This document shows positions 34,463 through 43,394 of a stretch of DNA of 64,000 nt, piece by piece. The notes beneath the pieces are model-generated. The model ran no database searches and was not told the DNA's origin. It saw only the letters and a list, made by a program, of their open reading frames with translations. The DNA lies in the NCBI RefSeq assembly GCF_013348805.1, contig NZ_CP054690.1, forward strand, positions 1,612,001-1,676,000, written 5' to 3'. Made by a program: the position numbers and the translations under genes. The DNA comes from Rhodococcus sp. W8901. GTDB lineage: Bacteria > Actinomycetota > Actinomycetes > Mycobacteriales > Mycobacteriaceae. Every line of letters begins with the position of its first letter. Positions within the stretch are counted from its first letter, which is position 1.

Positions 34463-35598
34463 CGCCCGTCGAGGGGTTCGCGGATCCTAGCTACGCCGGG
34501 CTGCGAGAGCTGTTGCAGCGCAATCTCGACGACGGTACCGATGCGGGCGCGTCGGTATGCGTGGTGCGTGACGGCGAGATCGTCGTGGATCTGTGGGGTG
34601 GCGTCGCCGACGTCGATACCGACGCCCCCTGGGTCAAGGACACTGTCGTCAACACGTACTCGCTGACGAAGACCATGACCACGCTTGCGGCCCTGCTGCT
34701 CGTCGACCGCGGCCTGCTTGACCTCGACGCACCGGTCGCCCGGTACTGGCCGGAGTTCGCCGCGAACGGCAAGGACGGTGTCCTGGTGCGACACGTCCTC
34801 GGGCACACCTCGGGAGTGAGCGGTTGGCAGCAGCCGGTGACGATCGCCGACATCTGCGACGACGTCCTTGCCGAGAACCTGCTCGCCGAGCAGGCGCCGT
34901 GGTGGGAGCCCGGGTCCGCGTCGGGTTACCACGCGACCAACTACGGGCACCTCGTCGGCGGACTGGTCCGCCGGATCGCCGGGCGCAGTCTCGGCGAGTT
35001 CTTCGCAACCGAGATCGCGGAGGTCTGCGGTGCCGACTACCTGATCGGCACACCCGCCGACGTGGATGCACGGGTCGCGCCCCTGATTGCGCCGCCGCCC
35101 ACCGGATTCGACTACGGCGCACTGCCGGCCGACAGTGTCTTCGTCAAGACGATGACCAATCCGGCGATTCCGATCCCGGAGACGTCGAGCAGACAGTGGC
35201 GTGGCGCTCAGATCGGCGGCGTCAACGGTCACGGCAACGCCCGGTCGGTGGCCCGTGTCCAGTCGGTCGTCTCGCACGGCGGGCGGGCCGTCTCCGGCGT
35301 GGAGGTCTTGCGACCCGAGACCGTCGAGCGGGTCTTCGACGTCCAGGCCGACGGCGTCGACCAGGTGCTCGGGGCCGCGCTGCGGTTCGGGCTCGGGTAC
35401 GCGCTGCCCGCTCCCGCGATCCATCCCTCGATCCCCGACGGGCGGGTGTGCTGGTGGACGGGTTACGGCGGATCGATCGTCGTCAACGATCTGGACCGTC
35501 GGATGACCTTCGCGTACGTGATGAACAAGATGACGCCGCAACTCCTCGGTGCGCCGCGCACCGAGGAATACGTCGCCCAGGCGTACGCGGCGCTGTGA
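34459..35598 (+). CDS. Serine hydrolase, beta-lactamase/esterase (EstB) family
   Basis: 379 aa from GTG at 34459 overlapping the FMO stop. The class C beta-lactamase-like fold is shown by SLTKTMTTLAALLLVDRGLL (SxxK nucleophile and general base), VRHVLGHTSGVSGW, the second motif YHATNYGHL, and the closing WTGYGGSIVVNDL. There is no signal peptide, which argues for a cytoplasmic esterase rather than a beta-lactamase or D,D-peptidase. An ester made by the upstream monooxygenase could be its substrate; that is inference from the operon. Confidence 0.9.
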   Translation: MTPVEGFADPSYAGLRELLQRNLDDGTDAGASVCVVRDGEIVVDLWGGVADVDTDAPWVKDTVVNTYSLTKTMTTLAALLLVDRGLLDLDAPVARYWPEFAANGKDGVLVRHVLGHTSGVSGWQQPVTIADICDDVLAENLLAEQAPWWEPGSASGYHATNYGHLVGGLVRRIAGRSLGEFFATEIAEVCGADYLIGTPADVDARVAPLIAPPPTGFDYGALPADSVFVKTMTNPAIPIPETSSRQWRGAQIGGVNGHGNARSVARVQSVVSHGGRAVSGVEVLRPETVERVFDVQADGVDQVLGAALRFGLGYALPAPAIHPSIPDGRVCWWTGYGGSIVVNDLDRRMTFAYVMNKMTPQLLGAPRTEEYVAQAYAAL

Positions 35599-35601
35599 CC
35601 T

Positions 35602-35643
35602 CGGGTGTCCTTTGCGCCGCACGGGGGACGCAAAGGACACCCG
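35602..35643. repeat. Long perfect hairpin between serine hydrolase and coaA
   Basis: A perfect 15-bp inverted repeat CGGGTGTCCTTTGCG (35602-35616) with its complement at 35629-35643 and a 12-nt loop. It lies between convergent stops and probably acts as a two-way terminator. Confidence 0.88.
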
Positions 35644-35648
35644 GACCC

Positions 35649-36581
35649 TCAGAGCTTGCGCAGGCGCAGGCGGTTGATGGTGTGATCGGCGTCCTTGCGG
35701 AGCACCAGCGTGGCACGCGGACGTGTCGGGAGGATGTTCTCGACCAGGTTGGGCCGGTTGATCGAGTTCCAGATGTCCTCGGCCGCCAGGGTCGCGTGCT
35801 CGTCGGACAGCGCCGCGTAGTGGTGGAAGTGCGCGTTGGGGTCGGCGAACGACGTCTTGCGCAGCGCCAGAAAACGTTTGATGTACCAGGCCTCGATGTC
35901 CTCGATGCGGGCATCGACGTAGATCGAGAAGTCGAACAGATCCGAGACCATCAGCCGGGGACCGGTCTGCAGCACGTTGAGGCCCTCGATGATGAGGATG
36001 TCGGGCTGGCGGATGAGGTGGTACTGGCCCGGGATGACGTCGTACGAGGTGTGTGAATAGACCGGGGCGGCAACTTCTTCCGCGCCGGACTTGACCTCGG
36101 TGACGAACCGCAACAGCTTGCGGCGGTCGTAGCTCTCGGGGAAACCCTTGCGGTGCATGATGCCGCGGCGGGTGAGTTCGGCGGTGGGGTAGAGGAACCC
36201 GTCGGTGGTGACGAGGTCGACCCGCGGGTGATGTTCCCAGCGGGCGAGTAGTGCCTGCAGGACGCGGGCGGTGGTCGACTTGCCGACCGCGACGCTGCCG
36301 GCGACACCGATGACGAACGGCACCTGACGGTCGGGGTGCTTCTCGCCGAGGAAGGTTGCGGTGGCGGCGAACAGACGCTGCCTCGCGGCGACCTGCAGGT
36401 GGATCAGACGAGCGAGCGGGAGGTAGACCTCGGCGACCTCGTCGAGGTCGATCTGTTCACCGAGACCGCGGAGCCCGACGAGCTCTTCCTCGGTGAGCAC
36501 GAGCGGCGTCGACTTACGCAGCTTGCGCCACTGCTTGCGGTCGAACTCGACGTAGGGGCTGGACTCGCTCACCCGTGCCAT
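35649..36581 (-). CDS. coaA: Pantothenate kinase, type I
   Basis: 310 aa from ATG at 36581; the upstream open part lacks family sequence. It starts [20 protein letters not shown], has the P-loop [12 protein letters not shown] at residues 92-103, then [18 protein letters not shown] and [11 protein letters not shown]. All are hallmarks of the CoaA (PanK-I) group. It phosphorylates pantothenate with ATP as the first committed step of CoA synthesis and is normally feedback-inhibited by CoA. It diverges from the DUF885 gene, as recalled for the coaA-glyA area of mycobacteria. Confidence 0.95.
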   Translation of the reverse strand: MARVSESSPYVEFDRKQWRKLRKSTPLVLTEEELVGLRGLGEQIDLDEVAEVYLPLARLIHLQVAARQRLFAATATFLGEKHPDRQVPFVIGVAGSVAVGKSTTARVLQALLARWEHHPRVDLVTTDGFLYPTAELTRRGIMHRKGFPESYDRRKLLRFVTEVKSGAEEVAAPVYSHTSYDVIPGQYHLIRQPDILIIEGLNVLQTGPRLMVSDLFDFSIYVDARIEDIEAWYIKRFLALRKTSFADPNAHFHHYAALSDEHATLAAEDIWNSINRPNLVENILPTRPRATLVLRKDADHTINRLRLRKL

Positions 36582-36731
36582 CGGTGCATCTCTCGAGAGA
36601 GCGGCTTCGACTGCGATCGGTGCATGCGCGTGCTGGGGGGAGGCAGGTGCATGAGGCAGATTGTGCTCGCAGCCACACACCGCCGATGCGCCGGGTCCAC
36701 TTCGCAGCGAAAACGACTAGTGTCAGCCGCC

Positions 36732-38024
36732 ATGGAGCTCGACACACTGGTGCGTGAATACCTCCTGCTGGGTCTGCGTTTCGACCGCCTGGAGGAGGGT
36801 TTCGTCGACGCCTACACAGGTGATCCGGCGTTGCGCCGTCAGGTGGACAACGAGCCGCGGCCGGACCCGCGCACACTCGTCGGTAGTGCACGCGCGCTGC
36901 GGGCCGAACTGCCTTCCGCGGGACTGACCGACGAGCGAACGAGGTTCCTCGACGCGCACCTGACAGCGCTGGAGTGCTCGGCGCGCAAGTTCGCCGCCGA
37001 CGACATCGGCTTCGTCGACGAGGTCGCCGCGTACTTCGACGTGCGGATCGCGCCCGGCGACGAGGAGCGCTATCGCGACGCGCACCGCCGGATGGATGCC
37101 GTCCTGCCCGGTCCGGGCACCCTCGCCGAACGCATGGAGGCGAACCGCGCGGCCGATCGGATCCCGCCGGATCGGTTGCAGGACTGCGTCGAGGCGTTCA
37201 ACAGCGCGCTGCGCGACCGCGTCCGCGCCGAGTATGCGCTGCCCGAGCACGAGCAGGTCGACTACGAGGTGGTCGGCGACAAGCCGTGGTCCGGGTTCAA
37301 CTACTACCTCGGCGGCTACCGCTCCACGGTCGCGATCAACTCCGATCTCGACCAGCACATGTCGAACCTGCCGCGCCTCATCGCCCACGAGTCCTATCCC
37401 GGTCACCACACCGAGCACTGCCGCAAGGAGGCCGGGCTGGTCGGGGCGGGCCAGCTCGAGCAGACCCTGTTCGTCGTCAACACCCCGCAGTGCCTGATGG
37501 CCGAGGGCCTGGCGGACCTGGCGCTGGAGTCGATCGTGGGGGCGGGATGGGGGACGTGGGCGCAGGAGATCTACGCCGACCTGGGTCTGCGGTTCGACGG
37601 CGAGCGGGCGGAAGAACTCGCGGACGCGTCGAGCGGGCTGCTGTCGGTGCGACAGGACGCCGCGCTGCTGCTCCACGATCGTGGGGCGAGTGCCGACGAC
37701 GTCGCGGCGTTCCTGCAGCGGTGGACGCTGTCGAGTCCCGAGCGGGCACGGCAGAGCCTGCGGTTCCTGTCGTCGCCGCTGTGGCGCGCGTACATCAGCA
37801 CATATGTCGAGGGATATCGCCTGCTCGGCGGCTGGCTGGCGCAGGCTCCGGTCGGTCCCGAACGGTCCGAGCGGTTCCGCCGACTGCTCGACGAACCCCT
37901 CACTCCGGGTGCGCTGCGCGACGACACTCCGGGTGCGCTGCGCGACGACACTCCGGGTGCGCTGCGCGACGACGTCGTGAGCGCTGACGGAGCCGCCTCG
38001 ATGCTCGGCCGAGGTCGTCCTTAG
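36732..38024 (+). CDS. DUF885 (metallopeptidase-like) protein with C-terminal tandem repeat
   Basis: 430 aa from ATG at 36732. It is helical, with the DUF885 signature LIAHESYPGHHTEHCRKEAG (an HExxxGHH-type putative zinc site near residue 220), LFVVNTPQCLMAEGLADLAL and a late SPLWRAYISTYVEGYRL. Family members are distantly related to M32/M3-type metallopeptidases; no substrate is known. The last ~40 residues contain three exact copies of TPGALRDD followed by an unrelated tail, encoded by a 24-bp tandem repeat (37902-37973). No signal peptide. glyA follows 42 nt downstream. Confidence 0.85.
   Translation: MELDTLVREYLLLGLRFDRLEEGFVDAYTGDPALRRQVDNEPRPDPRTLVGSARALRAELPSAGLTDERTRFLDAHLTALECSARKFAADDIGFVDEVAAYFDVRIAPGDEERYRDAHRRMDAVLPGPGTLAERMEANRAADRIPPDRLQDCVEAFNSALRDRVRAEYALPEHEQVDYEVVGDKPWSGFNYYLGGYRSTVAINSDLDQHMSNLPRLIAHESYPGHHTEHCRKEAGLVGAGQLEQTLFVVNTPQCLMAEGLADLALESIVGAGWGTWAQEIYADLGLRFDGERAEELADASSGLLSVRQDAALLLHDRGASADDVAAFLQRWTLSSPERARQSLRFLSSPLWRAYISTYVEGYRLLGGWLAQAPVGPERSERFRRLLDEPLTPGALRDDTPGALRDDTPGALRDDVVSADGAASMLGRGRP
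37902..37973 (+). repeat. 24-bp in-frame tandem repeat, three copies
   Basis: Three identical consecutive copies of a unit starting ACTCCGGGTGCGCTGCGCGA (24 bp) keep the reading frame and encode TPGALRDD three times in the C-terminal tail of the DUF885 protein. Confidence 0.95.
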
Positions 38025-38066
38025 ACTGGTAGCGATACTTCCGCAATCCAGCCTGGAGATTCGCTG

Positions 38067-39377
38067 ATGACTGCTGTGCCTGCCACCGACGTGAACACCG
38101 CGTCCCTCGCCGAACTGGACCCCGAGGTCGCCACCGCGATGGCGGGTGAGTTGTCGCGTCAGCGTGACACTCTCGAGATGATCGCGTCGGAGAACTTCGT
38201 TCCCCGCGCGGTGCTCGAGGCCCAGGGCAGCGTGCTCACCAACAAGTACGCCGAGGGCTACCCGGGACGCCGCTACTACGGCGGCTGCGAGTTCGTCGAC
38301 GTGGTCGAGGACCTGGCCCGCAACCGCGCCAAGGACGTCTTCGGTGCCGAGTTCGCGAACGTGCAGCCGCACGCCGGTGCGCAGGCCAACGCCGCCGTGC
38401 TGATGGCGTTGATGAACCCGGGCGAGAAGCTGATGGGCATGGACCTGGCCCACGGCGGTCACCTCACCCACGGCATGAAGCTGAACTTCTCCGGCAAGCT
38501 GTACGAGGTCGCGTCGTACGGCGTCCGTGAGGACACCCACGTCGTCGACATGGACCAGGTCCGCGAGACCGCGCTCGCCGAGCGTCCTCAGGTACTCATC
38601 GCCGGCTGGTCCGCGTACCCGCGTCACCTGGACTTCGCGGCGTTCCGGTCGATCGCCGACGAGATCGGCGCCAAGCTGTGGGTCGACATGGCGCACTTCG
38701 CCGGTCTGGTCGCCGCGGGTCTGCACCCGTCGCCCGTCCCGCACGCCGACGTCGTCTCCACCACCGTCCACAAGACCCTCGGTGGGCCCCGTTCGGGCAT
38801 GATCCTGGCGAAGAAGGAGTGGGCGAAGAAGCTCAACTCGGCGGTGTTCCCGGGCCAGCAGGGCGGACCGCTGATGCACGCGATCGCCGCGAAGGCCGTC
38901 GCGATGAAGATCGCCGGCACCGACGAGTTCAAGGCGCGTCAGGAGCGCACCCTGGCCGGTTCGAAGATCCTCGCCGAGCGTCTCGGTGGCGCCGACGTCG
39001 CCGGCAACGGCATCTCGGTCCTCACCGGTGGCACCGACGTGCACCTGGTCCTGGTCGACCTGCGGCACTCGCAGCTCGACGGCCAGCAGGGTGAGGATCT
39101 GCTCCACGAGATCGGTATCACCGTCAACCGCAACGCGGTGCCGTTCGATCCGCGTCCGCCGATGAACCCGTCGGGCCTGCGGATCGGTACCCCGGCGCTG
39201 GCCACCCGTGGCTTCGGTGATGCGGAGTTCACCGAGGTCGCCGACATCATCGCGACCGCGCTCGCCAATGGCGCCGACGCCGATGTCCCGGCCCTGCGCG
39301 CCCGCGTCTCCAAGCTGGCGCAGGACTTCCCGCTGTACGACGGCCTCGAGAACTGGGGCCTGCTGCCCAAGGCCTGA
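38067..39377 (+). CDS. glyA: Serine hydroxymethyltransferase
   Basis: 436 aa from ATG at 38067 with TGGAG 8 nt upstream. It has the full SHMT pattern: [77 protein letters not shown] and the PLP Lys236 in [13 protein letters not shown]. It interconverts serine and glycine with tetrahydrofolate, feeding one-carbon units, and also supplies glycine. It is close behind the DUF885 gene and is followed by a classic terminator. Confidence 0.97.
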   Translation: MTAVPATDVNTASLAELDPEVATAMAGELSRQRDTLEMIASENFVPRAVLEAQGSVLTNKYAEGYPGRRYYGGCEFVDVVEDLARNRAKDVFGAEFANVQPHAGAQANAAVLMALMNPGEKLMGMDLAHGGHLTHGMKLNFSGKLYEVASYGVREDTHVVDMDQVRETALAERPQVLIAGWSAYPRHLDFAAFRSIADEIGAKLWVDMAHFAGLVAAGLHPSPVPHADVVSTTVHKTLGGPRSGMILAKKEWAKKLNSAVFPGQQGGPLMHAIAAKAVAMKIAGTDEFKARQERTLAGSKILAERLGGADVAGNGISVLTGGTDVHLVLVDLRHSQLDGQQGEDLLHEIGITVNRNAVPFDPRPPMNPSGLRIGTPALATRGFGDAEFTEVADIIATALANGADADVPALRARVSKLAQDFPLYDGLENWGLLPKA

Positions 39378-39392
39378 TCCCTCGGATCGCAG

Positions 39393-39425
39393 AACGGCCC
39401 GCACCCTCCTCGGGTGCGGGCCGTT
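39393..39425 (+). terminator. Terminator after glyA
   Basis: A perfect 14-bp stem AACGGCCCGCACCC/GGGTGCGGGCCGTT (loop of 5) is followed by TCGGCG, 15 nt past the glyA stop. Confidence 0.9.
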
Positions 39426-39543
39426 TCGGCGTCATGGCGAGTCTTAACGCGGCGTTCACTCGACACGCCGCGCGCGAGCGTCGCGCTCCTCCTGGACAGG
39501 CGTAGCGTCCCGGATAACAGGCAGCAGGGGTAGCTGACTGTAC

Positions 39544-39611
39544 GGGAGGTCCTGATCGTGGCTGATGCAGTCAGTGCGAGAGGGCCGGCGCCCGGCCCTC
39601 GTGTCGATTGA
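39544..39611 (+). promoter_or_regulatory. Leader mini-ORF and hairpin upstream of phoH2
   Basis: A strong ribosome-binding site GGGAGGT (39544-39550) precedes GTG at 39558, which opens a 17-codon frame ending TGA 39609-39611. Inside it lies a perfect 9-bp hairpin GAGGGCCGG/CCGGCCCTC (39580-39600). ATG 39565 in another frame opens a 63-aa basic ORF that overlaps the phoH2 start. In mycobacteria a small gene, phoAT, overlaps or precedes phoH2 and is reported as its antitoxin, so either reading could matter. Confidence 0.5.
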
Positions 39612-39679
39612 CACTCAGGTTCGGACCGGTCCAGCGAACACGTTTGCGCGGGTGCCACGCAGACAACGAGGAGCCTCAC

Positions 39680-40990
39680 GTGACCGCAATCAGCTCCGTC
39701 CGCACCTACGTCCTCGACACCTCGGTCCTGCTCTCGGACCCGTGGGCTGTCAGTAGATTCGCCGAACACGAGGTGGTCCTACCGCTGGTCGTGATCAGCG
39801 AACTCGAGGACAAGCGTCACCATCACGAGCTGGGATGGTTCGCCCGCGAAGCACTGCGGATGCTCGACGACCTTCGTCTCGAGTTCGGTCGGCTCGACCG
39901 TCCGGTGCCCATCGGCTCCGAGAACGGCACCCTTCAGGTGGAGCTCAACCACACCGATCCGTCGGTACTTCCTGTCGGATTCCGCACGGACAGTAACGAT
40001 TCCAGGATCCTCGCCTGTGCCCTCAACCTCGCCGCCGAGGGCCGGGACGTGGTGCTGGTCAGCAAGGACATCCCGCTGCGTGTGAAGGCCGGCGCCGTAG
40101 GTCTGCCCGCCGACGAGTTCCGCGCGCACGACGTCGTCCCGTCCGGTTGGACCGGGATGACCGAGTTGGATGTCGAGTCCGGCGTCATCGATCAGCTGTT
40201 CTCCGAGGGGATCGTCGATCTGGACGAGGCCCGGGAGTTGCCGTGCCACACGGGTATCCGACTGCTGGGCGAACGGTCGAGCGCGCTGGGGCGGGTCACC
40301 GCGGACAAGCGGGTGCAACTGGTGCGGGGCGAGCGGGAGGCGTTCGGCCTCCACGGCCGCTCCGCGGAGCAACGCGTCGCACTCGATCTGCTGCTCGACG
40401 AGAGCGTCGGCATCGTTTCGCTCGGCGGCAAGGCCGGCACCGGCAAGTCCGCGCTGGCGCTGACGGCGGGGCTCGAGGCGGTGCTCGAACGGCGCAGCCA
40501 CCGCAAGGTCGTCGTGTTCCGGCCGCTGTACGCGGTCGGCGGCCAGGAACTCGGCTACCTGCCCGGCAGCGAGAGCGAGAAGATGGGGCCGTGGGCGCAG
40601 GCCGTCTTCGATACCCTCGACGGCCTCGCGAGCCCCGAGGTGATGGAAGAGGTGCTCAGCCGTGGCATGCTGGAAGTGTTGCCGCTCACGCACATTCGTG
40701 GCCGCTCGCTGCACGATTCGTTCGTGATCGTCGACGAGGCGCAGTCGCTCGAACGCAACGTCCTGCTCACCGTGCTGTCCCGGCTCGGCAGCGGTTCGCG
40801 AGTGGTGCTTACCCACGACGTCGCCCAGCGTGACAACCTGCGCGTCGGCCGACACGACGGCGTCGCGGCGGTCATCGAGAAGCTCAAGGGACACCCGCTG
40901 TTCGCGCACGTCACCCTCACCCGCAGTGAGCGTTCGCCCATCGCGGCCCTGGTGACGGAGATGCTCGAGGAGTTCGGTCCCACCGCCTGA
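39680..40990 (+). CDS. phoH2: PhoH2: PIN-domain ribonuclease fused to PhoH ATPase/helicase
   Basis: 436 aa from GTG at 39680 with GAGGAG 6 nt upstream. Residues 1-~135 are a PIN domain ([44 protein letters not shown]), with the acidic residues that bind Mg2+. Residues ~220-436 are a PhoH P-loop ATPase with Walker [17 protein letters not shown] (about 249-257), [17 protein letters not shown] and Walker [19 protein letters not shown]. Mycobacterial PhoH2 unwinds and cuts RNA and acts as the toxin of a PhoAT-PhoH2 pair. The protein looks intact here. Confidence 0.93.
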   Translation: MTAISSVRTYVLDTSVLLSDPWAVSRFAEHEVVLPLVVISELEDKRHHHELGWFAREALRMLDDLRLEFGRLDRPVPIGSENGTLQVELNHTDPSVLPVGFRTDSNDSRILACALNLAAEGRDVVLVSKDIPLRVKAGAVGLPADEFRAHDVVPSGWTGMTELDVESGVIDQLFSEGIVDLDEARELPCHTGIRLLGERSSALGRVTADKRVQLVRGEREAFGLHGRSAEQRVALDLLLDESVGIVSLGGKAGTGKSALALTAGLEAVLERRSHRKVVVFRPLYAVGGQELGYLPGSESEKMGPWAQAVFDTLDGLASPEVMEEVLSRGMLEVLPLTHIRGRSLHDSFVIVDEAQSLERNVLLTVLSRLGSGSRVVLTHDVAQRDNLRVGRHDGVAAVIEKLKGHPLFAHVTLTRSERSPIAALVTEMLEEFGPTA

Positions 40991-40998
40991 CCCCGACC

Positions 40999-41049
40999 GG
41001 CCGAATGTCACACACGTTCAGCTGGATTGAACGTGTGTGACATTCGGCC
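40999..41049. repeat. Long perfect hairpin after phoH2
   Basis: A perfect 22-bp inverted repeat (40999-41020 with 41028-41049) has a 7-nt loop; the arm core is CCGAATGTCACACACGTT. It starts 9 nt after the phoH2 stop and probably terminates it. Confidence 0.9.
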
Positions 41050-41156
41050 ACGGCGCCCGGGCCGGAGTGGTAGTCAATATCAGTCCGTGAGTCCGGATCG
41101 CCGAAGGGATAAGGCCAGTTCAGGCTAGGTTTCTGCGCCAAATCGTTGATCAATAG

Positions 41157-41170
41157 TGAAACGTGTTCTA
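41157..41170. promoter_or_regulatory. KstR-type operator upstream of kstD
   Basis: TGAAACGTGTTCTA matches the KstR consensus TnnAACnnGTTnnA at every fixed position. It lies 43 nt upstream of the kstD start codon, where a bound repressor would block transcription until a 3-oxo-cholestenoyl-CoA-type inducer appears. Confidence 0.8.
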
Positions 41171-41212
41171 GATTTTGGGGCACTCTATTTCACACTCGGA
41201 TCAGGAGCGGTC

Positions 41213-42916
41213 ATGGCAGCGCAGACGGAACGGGACGAACAGTTCGACGTGGTCGTGGTGGGTGCCGGCGGGGCCGGTATGTCCGCTGCGATCACGGCCG
41301 CCGCACAGGGCCTGAAGGTCGTCATCGTCGAGAAGTCCGAGTACTGGGGCGGCTCGACGTCGCGTTCGGGCGGCGGCGTGTGGATCCCCGGCAACTCCGT
41401 GCTGAAGCGGGAGGCGCCCGCCGACGACGTCGCGGCCGCCCGCACCTACCTGCACAGCATCATCGGGCCCGGAGTGGATCCGGCCCGGATCGACACCTAC
41501 ATCGACCGTGGCCCCGAAGCCCTGCAGTTCCTCATCGACCACTCGGCGCTGAATCTCGAGTGGGTGAAGAACTATTCGGACTACTACCCGGAGGCGCCGG
41601 GCGGCCTGTCGACCGGGCGGTCCTGCGAGCCGAAGCCGTTCGATGCCGCCAAGCTGGGGTCCGACCTCGGCACCCTGCACCCGACGTACAGCAAGGCTCC
41701 GCTGAACGTCGTAGTGAAGCAGTCGGATTACCGGTGGCTCAGCACCGGACTGCGGCACTGGCGCGGGCCGGTTCGGATGGTCCGGGTGGGCATGCGAACC
41801 TTCGTGGCCAAGGCGCGCCGGCAGAAGCTCATCGGCATGGGCGGCGCACTGATGGCCGAGTTGCTGCTGGGGGTGCGTGAGGCCGGAATTCCGTTGCGCC
41901 TGAACACCGGACTGGTCGACCTGGTCGTCGAGGACGGGAAGGTCACCGGTGTGGTGGTCGAGTCCGGCGGTCGGACATCCACGCTGCGCGCCGAGCACGG
42001 TGTCGTGCTGGCCTGCGGCGGATTCGACGCCAACGACGAGATGCGCAAGAAGTATCAGCGGGCGCCGATCGGTGCGGACTGGACCATCGGCGCCCCGTCC
42101 AACACCGGCGACGGCATCAATGCGGGTCTGAAGGTCGGCGCCGCAATCGATTTCATGGACGACGCATGGTGGGCCCCGTCCATTCCGCTGCCGCGGGGAC
42201 CGTGGTTCGCGCTTGCGGAGCGGTCGCTGCCGCGCAGCATCATGGTCAACGACCGCGGCGAGCGCTTCATGAACGAGTCACTGCCCTACGTCGAGGCGAC
42301 GCACCGCATGTACGGAGGCGAGTTCGGTCAGGGTGACGGTCCGGGCGAGAACCTGCCCTGCTGGCTGATCTTCGACCAGACCTACCGCGACCGCTACCTG
42401 TTCGCCGGGGTGACCGCGCGCAGTCCGCTGCCGCGCAAGTGGCTCGAGAGCGGGGCGATCGTCAAGGCGTCCACCGTCGAGGCGCTGGCCGAGAAGATCG
42501 GGATCCCGGCCGGCACGCTCGCCGCGACGGTCCGACAGTTCAACGGCTTCGCCCGCACCGGCGTCGACGAGGACTTCCACCGCGGCGAGAGCAAGTACGA
42601 GCACTACTACGGCGACATCACCAACAAGCCCAATCCCAGTCTCGGTGAGCTCACCAAGGCGCCGTTCTATGCCGCGCAGATGGTGCCCGGCGACCTGGGT
42701 ACCAAGGGTGGCATCGTCACCGACGTCGCGGGACGGGCCCTGCGTGAGGACGGCTCGGTGATCGTCGGGCTGTACGCGGCCGGTAACACCAGTGCGCCGG
42801 TGATGGGGCACACGTACGCCGGACCGGGCGCCACCATCGGCCCCGCACTGGTGTTCGGTTACCTTGCGGCCCTGGATATTGCGGCGAAGGCGGGCCGGTC
42901 CGTCAGTCCTCGCTGA
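41213..42916 (+). CDS. kstD: FAD-dependent 3-ketosteroid delta1-dehydrogenase-like protein
   Basis: 567 aa from ATG at 41213 with CAGGAG 7 nt upstream. The N-terminal FAD motif VVVVGAGGAGMSAAITAAAQ is followed by YWGGSTSRSGGGVWIPGNSV, the KstD-type signature. Further on come VLACGGFDANDEMRKKYQ, FYAAQMVPGDLGTKGG and a C-terminal LYAAGNTSAPVMGHTYAGPG. The enzyme introduces a 1,2 double bond into ring A of 3-ketosteroids. The KstR box upstream supports a role in cholesterol or phytosterol breakdown. Paralogues acting on 4-ene-5alpha substrates or opened steroids exist, so exact substrate is open. The 3' end overlaps the convergent carboxymuconolactone decarboxylase-like gene by 14 nt. Confidence 0.9.
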   Translation: MAAQTERDEQFDVVVVGAGGAGMSAAITAAAQGLKVVIVEKSEYWGGSTSRSGGGVWIPGNSVLKREAPADDVAAARTYLHSIIGPGVDPARIDTYIDRGPEALQFLIDHSALNLEWVKNYSDYYPEAPGGLSTGRSCEPKPFDAAKLGSDLGTLHPTYSKAPLNVVVKQSDYRWLSTGLRHWRGPVRMVRVGMRTFVAKARRQKLIGMGGALMAELLLGVREAGIPLRLNTGLVDLVVEDGKVTGVVVESGGRTSTLRAEHGVVLACGGFDANDEMRKKYQRAPIGADWTIGAPSNTGDGINAGLKVGAAIDFMDDAWWAPSIPLPRGPWFALAERSLPRSIMVNDRGERFMNESLPYVEATHRMYGGEFGQGDGPGENLPCWLIFDQTYRDRYLFAGVTARSPLPRKWLESGAIVKASTVEALAEKIGIPAGTLAATVRQFNGFARTGVDEDFHRGESKYEHYYGDITNKPNPSLGELTKAPFYAAQMVPGDLGTKGGIVTDVAGRALREDGSVIVGLYAAGNTSAPVMGHTYAGPGATIGPALVFGYLAALDIAAKAGRSVSPR

Positions 42917-43316
42917 GCGGCCCCAGTTCGGCCTCGAGGACCTCCTGCACGACGCGCATCGCGGCCAGTCCGGCGGGGGCGCCGCAGTAGGCGCTCGCGT
43001 GGATGACGGCCTCGACGATCTCGTTGCGGGTCAGCCCGTTCCGCAGCGCGCCGCGCACGTGGCCGCGCAGTTCGTTCTCGGCGCGCAGCGCGATGAGCAT
43101 GCCGAGGTTGATCAGGCTGCGGCTGCGGCGGTCCAGGCCCGGCCGCGTCCACACCGAACCCCACACGTGTTCGGTGATGAATTCCTGGATGTCCTCCGAG
43201 TCCGTGCCGCGGGTGCGCTCGAAGGCCCGTTCGACGAAGTCGGCGCCCATCACCTCGGTGCGGACGTCGAGTCCGGCCTGGAATGCGGGGGAGGTGTTCT
43301 GGTGCTGTTCGGTCAT
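42903..43316 (-). CDS. Carboxymuconolactone decarboxylase family protein
   Basis: 137 aa from ATG at 43316. It has the single CMD fold: SRSLINLGMLIALRAENELRGHVRGALRNG then EIVEAVIHASAYCGAPAGL. The family's conserved E...C..H triad is replaced here: there is HASAYCGAP with one Cys and no CxxC, so it is the PcaC-like rather than the AhpD redox type. PcaC decarboxylates gamma-carboxymuconolactone, but no other protocatechuate gene is nearby, so the substrate is unknown. It overlaps the kstD tail. Confidence 0.88.
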   Translation of the reverse strand: MTEQHQNTSPAFQAGLDVRTEVMGADFVERAFERTRGTDSEDIQEFITEHVWGSVWTRPGLDRRSRSLINLGMLIALRAENELRGHVRGALRNGLTRNEIVEAVIHASAYCGAPAGLAAMRVVQEVLEAELGPLSED

Positions 43317-43394
43317 CGCCGTCGGCTTCCTGTGTGGGGTCTGGCAGCACGCATCGCCGGTACCGCACGGACTGCGAGCCTACTAGGTCTGGTG

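Noticed and set aside
36723-39404. An 893-codon minus-strand frame over DUF885 and glyA
   Set aside because: Antisense to well-recognised genes, low-complexity composition, no ribosome-binding site.
39565-39756. 63-aa ORF overlapping phoH2 as a definite antitoxin gene
   Set aside because: Kept only as a possibility: it has no ribosome-binding site of its own and half of it is the phoH2 sequence in another frame.
42903-43316. AhpD-type peroxidase for the CMD-family protein
   Set aside because: The CxxC redox pair needed for AhpD activity is absent; only one Cys lies in the motif region.
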